From: an uncultured Collinsella sp.
GTDB lineage: Bacteria; Actinomycetota; Coriobacteriia; Coriobacteriales; Coriobacteriaceae
Assembly: GCA_900541475.1 (NCBI GenBank)
Contig: UQJV01000004.1
Location: 18,972 to 82,971, forward strand
Direction: 5' to 3'
DNA length: 64,000 bases
Position numbers and translations under genes: made by a program. The notes beneath the pieces were generated by a model. The model saw nothing but the letters and a program-made list of their open reading frames with translations. It made no database searches and had not been told where the DNA came from. Positions within the stretch are counted from its first letter, which is position 1; each line of letters begins with the position of its first letter. Shown here piece by piece: positions 58,780 to 64,000 of this stretch.

Positions 58780-60474
58780 CTACTTGCGGTGAGCGCGGTA
58801 GAACTCGATGAGCGCCTGAGTCGAAGCGTCCTGCTCGGCCTTGGCGGCGTCGTCGTGGAAGGCCGGGGTGATCTGCTTGGCAAGCTGCTTGCCCAGCTCA
58901 ACGCCCCACTGGTCGTAGGAGTCGATGCCCCAGACCGTGCCCTCGACAAACGTGATGTGCTCGTACAGGGCGATGAGCTCGCCGAGTGCGAACGGGGTCA
59001 GCGTGTCACCGAAGATCGAAGTCGTCGGACGGTTGCCCTCAAAGCAGCGGGCCGGGACGATCTGCTCGGGCGTGCCCTCGGCGCGCACCTCATCGGCCGT
59101 CTTACCAAAGGCGAGCGCCTTGGTCTGAGCCAGGAAGTTGCCTAGGAACAGCTCGTGGACATCCTGGCCGCTGTCGGTTGCGGGGTTGGCAGTGTTGGCA
59201 AAGGCGATGAAATCGGCCGGGACCACCACGGTGCCCTGGTGCAGCAGCTGGTAGAAGGCGTGCTGACCATTGGTACCGGGCTCGCCCCAGAAGATCTCAC
59301 CGGTATCGGAGGTCACGGCGCTGCCGTCCCAGCGGACATGCTTGCCGTTGGACTCCATGGTGAGCTGCTGCAGGTAGGCCGGGAAGCGGTGCAGATACTG
59401 GCAGTACGGAAGCACAGCGTGGCTCTTGGAACCGAAGAAGTTGACGTACCAGACGTTGAGCAGACCCATCAGCGCGACGGCGTTGTTCTCGAGCGGAGTG
59501 TTGCAGAAGTACTCGTCGATGGCGTGGAAGCCCTCAAGGAACTGCTGGAAACGCTCGGGGCCGAGCACGACGATCAGCGACAGGCCCACGGCGGAGTCGA
59601 CGGAGTAGCGGCCGCCGACCCAGTTCCAGAAACCAAAGGCGTTGGCCGGGTCGATACCGAAAGCCTCGACCTTGTCGAGTGCGGTGGAAACGGCGACGAA
59701 GTGCTTTGCAACAGCCTCGGCGTTCTGCTCATCGGAGCCATCGATGGCGCCCTGAGTCTTGAGCTGCTCGAGCATCCAGGTCTTGACCTCGCGGGCGTTG
59801 GTGAGGGTCTCGAGCGTGGTGAAGGTCTTAGAGACGATGATCACGAGCGTGGTCTCGGGATCCAAACCCTTGAGCTTCTCGGCCTGGTCGTTGGGGTCGA
59901 TGTTGGAGATATAGCGGCAGTCGATACCGGCGTCGGCATAGGGACGCAGGGCCTCGTAAGCCATGACCGGGCCCAGATCGGAGCCGCCGATGCCGATGGA
60001 CACCAGGTGCTCAATCTTCTTGCCGGTAACGCCCTTCCACTCACCGGAGCGCACGCGCTCGGCGAAGGCATACATGCGATCGAGGACCTCGTGCACGTCG
60101 GCGACGACATCCTGGCCGTCGACGATAAGCTGGCCTTTCTCGCTTGCCGGACGGCGCAGCGCGGTGTGCAGGACGGCGCGGTCCTCGGTGGTGTTGATGT
60201 GCTCGCCGGAGAACATGGCGTCGCGGCGCTCCTCGAGCTTCACCTCGCGGGCAAGATCGCACAGCAGCTTGACGGTCTCATCGGTCACCAGGTTCTTGGA
60301 CAGATCGAAGTGAAGGTCGCCGGCGTCAAAGCTCAGCTTGTTCACGCGGTCGGCGTCAGCGGCGAACCAGGCCTTGAGGTCGATACCCTCGGCCTCGAGC
60401 TTCTCCTGATGAGCCTCGAGCGCCTTCCAAGCGGCGGTCGACGTAGCGTCGATAGGTGCGGCAACAGTTGCCAT
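58780..60474 (-). CDS. pgi: Glucose-6-phosphate isomerase
   Basis: Interconverts glucose-6-phosphate and fructose-6-phosphate. 564 residues, of the long type. [19 protein letters not shown] (sugar-phosphate site), [36 protein letters not shown] (PGI signature 1), and the C-terminal [12 protein letters not shown] signature 2 are all present. The active-site Glu lies in signature area, and HEIFLGN is replaced by [18 protein letters not shown] 60474 has GAGGAGG at 5-6 nt. Alone between terminator and REP-like repeat. Confidence 0.95.
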   Translation of the reverse strand: MATVAAPIDATSTAAWKALEAHQEKLEAEGIDLKAWFAADADRVNKLSFDAGDLHFDLSKNLVTDETVKLLCDLAREVKLEERRDAMFSGEHINTTEDRAVLHTALRRPASEKGQLIVDGQDVVADVHEVLDRMYAFAERVRSGEWKGVTGKKIEHLVSIGIGGSDLGPVMAYEALRPYADAGIDCRYISNIDPNDQAEKLKGLDPETTLVIIVSKTFTTLETLTNAREVKTWMLEQLKTQGAIDGSDEQNAEAVAKHFVAVSTALDKVEAFGIDPANAFGFWNWVGGRYSVDSAVGLSLIVVLGPERFQQFLEGFHAIDEYFCNTPLENNAVALMGLLNVWYVNFFGSKSHAVLPYCQYLHRFPAYLQQLTMESNGKHVRWDGSAVTSDTGEIFWGEPGTNGQHAFYQLLHQGTVVVPADFIAFANTANPATDSGQDVHELFLGNFLAQTKALAFGKTADEVRAEGTPEQIVPARCFEGNRPTTSIFGDTLTPFALGELIALYEHITFVEGTVWGIDSYDQWGVELGKQLAKQITPAFHDDAAKAEQDASTQALIEFYRAHRK

Positions 60475-60601
60475 AAAGTCCTCCTCAGCATACGGGCGCA
60501 AGCCTCCATGCGCCCGGATAATCAGATAGTCCTATTCTAGCGCAGGTCAAGACTACAATCAGCGAGCGTTGCCAATCCGCCCCCCAACGGCAACCGACCA
60601 A

Positions 60602-60663
60602 AAAGGGACAGGTTTATTTTGGCAGGTCAAACGCTTTACCAACCAAAAATAACCTATCCCTTT
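60602..60663. repeat. Inverted repeat with GGGACAGGTT between pgi and the dehydrogenase remnant
   Basis: Arms 60602-60622 and 60643-60663 pair over about 20 bp with a few mismatches (AAAGGGACAGGTT facing AACCTATCCCTTT). It starts 11 nt after the stop of the dehydrogenase-like gene. The same GGGACAGGTT string is at 30761 and 61339. Confidence 0.65.
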
Positions 60664-60673
60664 ATGGTAAATA

Positions 60674-61198
60674 TTAGGCCGCGGCGCACACACTGCCGAG
60701 CAGCTCGCGCAAGGGCGAGCCGATACCCTCCAGCAGTTCGGGAGCGATGATGGCGAAAACGGGAACCTCGCCGGCACCCACAACGGCGGGCACTTTTCCC
60801 TCGGAGACGATACATCCGTAGGGAACAAAGCCGTCCTCGCCGGCATCGAGCACGGCCATGCGACGAGCGAGTTCGCGCGCAAAGCCCGCCGTATCGGCAT
60901 CGCCGATCGCCAGGACAAAGTCCACGCCTTCGTCGGTCGCCAGGGCCACGGCTTCGTCGATCAGCTCGTCTCCCCCGTCGCCCTCGACCGAGCCGCAGCG
61001 AAATAGCGCGCGCTCGAGCAGAGCTCGATCAAGCGAGCCGAGCGCCGCCGAGACAAGCTCATCGCGCGTATGCTTGTCACCGCCCAGCACCACCAGTGTC
61101 TTGGTGCCGCCATAGTGGGCAACCAATCGCCCGCACCAGCGAGCCACGTCCCCATCCGCAACCAAGCGCGTCGGCATACCAAACCCATAGTTAACCAT
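60674..61198 (-). CDS. Short protein like the N-terminal domain of iron-containing alcohol dehydrogenases
   Basis: About 174 residues from ATG 61198 (GGGGAT upstream). It begins MVNYGFGMPTRLVADGDVAR, like the start of butanol-dehydrogenase-type proteins, and continues with a Rossmann-like TLVVLGGDKHTRDELVSAAL. Where such enzymes have a GGGS nucleotide motif this one reads VDFVLAIGDADTAGFAREL. It ends at about half the usual 380-400 residues, without the metal-binding C-terminal domain. It may be a degenerate remnant or a repurposed nucleotide-binding domain. The frame itself is intact. Confidence 0.55.
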   Translation of the reverse strand: MVNYGFGMPTRLVADGDVARWCGRLVAHYGGTKTLVVLGGDKHTRDELVSAALGSLDRALLERALFRCGSVEGDGGDELIDEAVALATDEGVDFVLAIGDADTAGFARELARRMAVLDAGEDGFVPYGCIVSEGKVPAVVGAGEVPVFAIIAPELLEGIGSPLRELLGSVCAAA

Positions 61199-61348
61199 TA
61201 TCCCCACAACCCTTCCGTGCTTTATGGTGGCATCAATCGTTAGCCTCATGCTACGAAGCGAGCTTTTCCGAGCTGTTTCGCGCTCTTTAGGGCTGCGTTA
61301 AAAACCCGATGCAGCCGCACGACCATACCCGCCAAAGAGGGACAGGTT

Positions 61349-61408
61349 TTGACGGTGTCCGGTCGAGCAGGTATTATCGAACAGGTATTCGATAAGAACA
61401 TGTGTTTG
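61349..61408 (+). promoter_or_regulatory. Promoter with two LexA-type boxes upstream of the Y-family polymerase
   Basis: TTGACG (61349-61354), exactly 17 nt, TATTAT (61372-61377) is a strong sigma-70-type promoter. CGAACAGGTATTCG (61378-61391) and AGAACATGTGTTTG (61395-61408) each match the Gram-positive SOS box pattern CGAAC-RNRY-GTTYG at 13 of 14 positions. They cover the transcription start and early transcribed region, so LexA would block initiation. Confidence 0.75.
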
Positions 61409-61421
61409 ATGGGAGGCACGG

Positions 61422-62927
61422 ATGGCGCACGAGCAGCACACCTACATCTGCATCGACCTCAAGACGTTTTATGCCAGCGTCGAGTGCGTCGATCGTGGGC
61501 TCGATCCGCTCACCACCAACCTGGTCGTTGCCGACGAATCGCGCGGACGCACGACTATCTGTCTCGCTATCACGCAGGCTATGAAGGATCTAGGGATTCA
61601 CAACCGCTGTCGCCTGTTCGAAATACCCGATGGTATCGACTACATTAAGGCCGTACCGCGCATGCAGCACTACATGGAGGTGTCGGCGCAGATCTACGGT
61701 ATCTACCTGGAATACGTCAGTCCGCAAGACGTTCACGTCTACTCAATTGACGAGTGCTTTATCGACGTGACACCCTATCTGGACCTCTATCACACCGATG
61801 CGGAAGGCTTCGCCCGTATGTTGCGCGATGAGGTCCTCGCGCGCACCGGCATCACGGCGACGGTCGGCATCGGCCCCAACCTATTCCAGGCCAAGGTAGC
61901 ACTCGATATCACCGCCAAGCATGTGCCCAGTCGCATCGGCATACTCGACGACGGGACCTTTCGCAAGGAGATCTGGCCCCATCGCCCCATCACCGACATC
62001 TGGGGCATCGGCCCCGGCGTGGCGGCCCGTCTCGAGAAATACGGCGTCTACGACCTGATGGGCGTCGCCGCACTCGACGAGAACCTGCTCTACGACGAAC
62101 TCGGCGTCAATGCCGAATATCTCATCGACCACGCCTTCGGGCGCGAGCCGACAACCATCGCCGATATCCAAGCCTATCGCCCGCAAGCGACCTCGACCAC
62201 CACAGGACAGGTGCTCTCGAAGGGCTATGCCTACGAGCAGGCCTACACCGTCTTGCGCGAAATGGTCGACAACGCCGTGTTGGATCTAGTCGACAAGCAC
62301 GTGGTGTGCGACAGCATCTCGCTCTTTGTGGGCTATGCAAGCGAGCGCGCCGACATACGCCGGCTCAACGCCAGCGGCACGGCGCAGTATATAGACGGCT
62401 GCGGGCACCTGCGCTCGAGCACATCGAGCATCGAACCCACCGCAACTGCCGGCCCCGAGCTCGCGCCCCGTGCTCCCAAGCCCGTCCAGCGCGATGACGA
62501 AAGGCGTCGTCTGGTGCGCGAAGCGCAGGCAATCGATGGCATCTTTGTGGGCGAACACGGCGGCAAACCGCGTGGTGGCTATGCCGCGCTCTTTGCGCAC
62601 TCCAACGCCTCGCGAAAGCTGCCCGAGCGCACTAATTCGTTTAAGAAGATCATGGGGTATTTCGATGACCTTTGGGCACAAACAGTCGATCCCAAACGAC
62701 CGGTCAAGCGCATCAACCTGGGATTTGGCAACCTCATGCCGGAGGAGTTTGCCACCATCGATCTATTTAGCGATGTCGAGGCCGATGAGCGCGAGCGCGA
62801 GCTGGCCCGTGCCGTGCTGGCTGTAAAAGGCAAATACGGCAAGAACGCGCTGGTTAAGGGACTGAGCTTTACCGCCGGTGCCACCGCACGCGAACGCAAC
62901 GATCAGGTAGGAGGGCACCGTGCCTAA
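61422..62927 (+). CDS. Y-family DNA polymerase (UvrX/UmuC-like)
   Basis: A 501-residue translesion polymerase. YICIDLKTFYASVECVDRGL (metal Asp and steric-gate region), VYSIDECFIDVTPYL (catalytic D-E), TVGIGPNLFQAKVALDITAK and the HhH region DIWGIGPGVAARLEKYGVYD are present, and the little-finger domain follows (LSKGYAYEQAYTVLREMVDN). The form is that of the Bacillus YqjW/UvrX group, longer than DinB. GGGAGG precedes the ATG. Two LexA-type boxes lie upstream, and the YolD-like gene overlaps the end, as in Bacillus. Confidence 0.93.
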   Translation: MAHEQHTYICIDLKTFYASVECVDRGLDPLTTNLVVADESRGRTTICLAITQAMKDLGIHNRCRLFEIPDGIDYIKAVPRMQHYMEVSAQIYGIYLEYVSPQDVHVYSIDECFIDVTPYLDLYHTDAEGFARMLRDEVLARTGITATVGIGPNLFQAKVALDITAKHVPSRIGILDDGTFRKEIWPHRPITDIWGIGPGVAARLEKYGVYDLMGVAALDENLLYDELGVNAEYLIDHAFGREPTTIADIQAYRPQATSTTTGQVLSKGYAYEQAYTVLREMVDNAVLDLVDKHVVCDSISLFVGYASERADIRRLNASGTAQYIDGCGHLRSSTSSIEPTATAGPELAPRAPKPVQRDDERRRLVREAQAIDGIFVGEHGGKPRGGYAALFAHSNASRKLPERTNSFKKIMGYFDDLWAQTVDPKRPVKRINLGFGNLMPEEFATIDLFSDVEADERERELARAVLAVKGKYGKNALVKGLSFTAGATARERNDQVGGHRA

Positions 62928-63345
62928 GCCCCAACAGCAGCCGATGCGGCCACCGACACCTTTTGAACGCCTAGCGGACCCCGAGGGAAGACGTCGCTCC
63001 GCCGACCCCAAGCTCACCGCTAACGGCGCCGTCCGTGCCGGCCGTGCCGCGCAGTTTATGCCCTTTGCCGCCCTCACGGGATATTACGAACTCGTGCGCA
63101 AGCAAGAGATCACCGCCGAACCAAAATGTGAACTCACGGAAGAAAAAGCCCTCGAGCTTTCGAAAAAGCTCGAGGGCCTCAAACGTGGCGACCTGGTGCG
63201 CGTCACCTATTACGATACGTACGGCTATCGCGCTCGCACGGGCATCCTTGACGAGGTACTCCCCGCCTTCAAGCTCCTCAAGCTCAAAGACATCGCCATC
63301 GACTTCGATGACATCCAGGACATTGAGCTACGCGGACGAGCCTAG
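62920..63345 (+). CDS. YolD-like protein
   Basis: A 141-residue protein with a YolD-like C-terminal part (KRGDLVRVTYYDTYGYRART, then GILDEVLPAFKLLKLKDIAI), of the family often coded next to UvrX/UmuC-type polymerases in Firmicutes; it may assist the polymerase or SOS control. The N-terminus is Pro/Gln- and Arg-rich (PKPQQQPMRPPTPFERLADP). The GTG at 62920 overlaps the polymerase stop and has AGGAGG 6 nt upstream. Co-transcribed with the polymerase. Confidence 0.88.
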   Translation: MPKPQQQPMRPPTPFERLADPEGRRRSADPKLTANGAVRAGRAAQFMPFAALTGYYELVRKQEITAEPKCELTEEKALELSKKLEGLKRGDLVRVTYYDTYGYRARTGILDEVLPAFKLLKLKDIAIDFDDIQDIELRGRA

Positions 63346-63371
63346 ACAAGGACGCGCATCCAAGGCAAGGC

Positions 63372-63755
63372 TTACAGCGTCATGACGTAGTAACCCGCGT
63401 CCTTCACGGCCGCCACGAGAGCACCGCGATCGATCGGCTGCTTAGAGCGCACGCGCGCCGTGTGGTCCGCATACGTCACCGTTGCCCACACGCCATCCAG
63501 TGCATTCAGGGTATTGGCCACGTTCTGAGCGCAGCCATCGCAGCTCATGCCGCCAATGAGTAACTCGTCGCTATAGGGGTAGTGGGACGGATCGGTATCC
63601 GCAATCACTACCTTCTTGGCCTTCTTACCGCTCGCGCCATCGCTGCAGCAGCTTTTTCCGTGTGTCGAAGCGACAATACGCCGCAGGCCAAAGAACATGC
63701 CGACGACAATCACAGCAAGCACGATGAGATTCGCAGGGTTTAGCAAGTCTTCCAT
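63372..63755 (-). CDS. Membrane-tethered heavy-metal-associated (HMA) domain protein
   Basis: A 127-residue protein with an N-terminal membrane helix (NLIVLAVIVVGMFFGLRRIV), a CC-containing basic linker (HGKSCCSDGASGKKAKK), and a C-terminal HMA domain with GMSCDGCAQNVANTLNAL, the metal-binding CxxC, and GVWATVTYADHTARVRS. It would bind copper or another soft metal at the membrane. No P-type ATPase is adjacent in the window. ATG 63755 has AAAGGGG upstream. Confidence 0.88.
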   Translation of the reverse strand: MEDLLNPANLIVLAVIVVGMFFGLRRIVASTHGKSCCSDGASGKKAKKVVIADTDPSHYPYSDELLIGGMSCDGCAQNVANTLNALDGVWATVTYADHTARVRSKQPIDRGALVAAVKDAGYYVMTL

Positions 63756-63864
63756 GCGATCCCCTTTCTCCAAACTCTTATACCTATACCCCCATGGGGT
63801 GTTCCCATCTTACTCCAAACTCGTGTCGGTTCGGTCAATTAGTTTCCCGCTTCAAACTTTTTTG

Positions 63865-63907
63865 TTGACCTTGGCTTACTTTCGTGTATAAGTTTTCCTA
63901 GGCTAAC
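63865..63907 (+). promoter_or_regulatory. Promoter with iron-box-like palindrome
   Basis: TTGACC (63865-63870), 16 nt, TATAAG (63887-63892). Overlapping its end, GTTTTCCTAGGCTAAC (63892-63907) is palindromic at 12 of 16 positions and similar to DtxR/IdeR-type iron boxes. It would control the gene beginning at 63932. Confidence 0.5.
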
Positions 63908-63931
63908 AGCTGAGGACCCGAAAGGAGCATC

Positions 63932-64000
63932 GTGACTCGAACCATTGACATCCCAACATACCAAACGGCTGTCGTGCGCAACTGCTCCCCTACGCTCGCA
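63932..64000 (+). CDS. Start of a gene, probably DUF3793 family, cut by the window end
   Basis: GTG at 63932 with AAAGGAG 6-7 nt upstream opens a frame to the window end. The first 23 residues, ending VRNCSPTLA, match the start pattern of DUF3793 proteins (a Cys-x-P-T-L-A segment), which are usually near flavodoxin and iron-uptake genes. The iron-box-like palindrome upstream agrees. Only the N-terminus is visible, so the call is tentative. Confidence 0.5.
   Translation, partial: MTRTIDIPTYQTAVVRNCSPTLA

Noticed and set aside
59155..60540. 461-codon plus-strand frame opposite pgi
   Set aside because: Shadow of pgi; no ribosome site or domain.
1..64000. CRISPR arrays, rRNA or tRNA genes
   Set aside because: No regularly spaced repeats of array type and no tRNA or rRNA sequence were recognised on reading; a tRNA or rRNA scan would be needed to exclude a missed one.

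Overview
The window looks like a chromosomal segment of a high-GC, anaerobic gut actinobacterium of the Coriobacteriia, most probably Collinsella. This is inferred from GC-rich coding bias, a fermentative gene set (pta, two ackA, L-lactate dehydrogenase, pgi), the acetylase branch of diaminopimelate synthesis, ECF-type vitamin/amino-acid transport and a fructoselysine-type sugar operon. No rRNA, tRNA, CRISPR array or complete insertion sequence was seen.

Layout. 1-4.6 kb: tail of a P1-family peptidase, a glycosyltransferase/UDP-galactopyranose mutase pair, and pta. 4.8-7.5 kb: two tandem acetate kinase genes convergent with pta. 7.5-13 kb: HIT protein, exonuclease VII (xseB, xseA), membrane zinc peptidase, RNase D, lipid kinase. 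13.3-15.1 kb: surface-anchored C69 dipeptidase. 15.2-18.7 kb: an ECF transporter operon (S component, fused double ATPase, T component) preceded by a leader peptide with three consecutive Trp codons and a terminator, so it reads as a tryptophan-attenuated transporter. 19.2-24 kb: secreted coiled-coil wall hydrolase, a protein kinase / HTH / FxLYD gene group, and a higBA toxin-antitoxin pair. 24-29.4 kb: lysine/diaminopimelate genes: a divergent M20 deacetylase, a lysine riboswitch, a fused lysA-dapA reading frame, dapB and dapH. 29.7-36.5 kb: nucleoid-associated protein, Mbeg1-like hydrolase, ldh, aminotransferase, NAD synthetase.

36.6-40.7 kb is an AT-rich island unlike its surroundings: a DUF2087 protein, an MFS transporter, a cobalamin-type radical SAM enzyme and a 36-residue acidic peptide, closed by an intrinsic terminator. 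It has the form of a compact RiPP (ribosomally made, post-translationally modified peptide) cluster that I do not recognise. 41-45 kb holds two low-complexity proteins and a Tat-exported papain-like peptidase gene broken by one TAG codon. 45-50 kb: ettA, an sdpI/sdpR-like pair, tcdA, tatD. 50-57 kb: a fructoselysine-type operon (frlD, frlB, frlC, an amidohydrolase, a YfcC-family carrier) behind a GntR regulator. 57-64 kb: two HAD phosphatases, pgi, a truncated iron-dehydrogenase-like gene, a Y-family polymerase with a YolD partner behind two LexA-type boxes, a heavy-metal-domain protein, and the start of a probable DUF3793 gene behind an iron-box-like palindrome.

A second layer is a set of long hairpins, often placed just after stop codons. 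Two copies of one modular element (10623-10763 and 29377-29564) keep a conserved interior while both arms of the outer stem change together, which is covariation evidence for a folded RNA or DNA structure.
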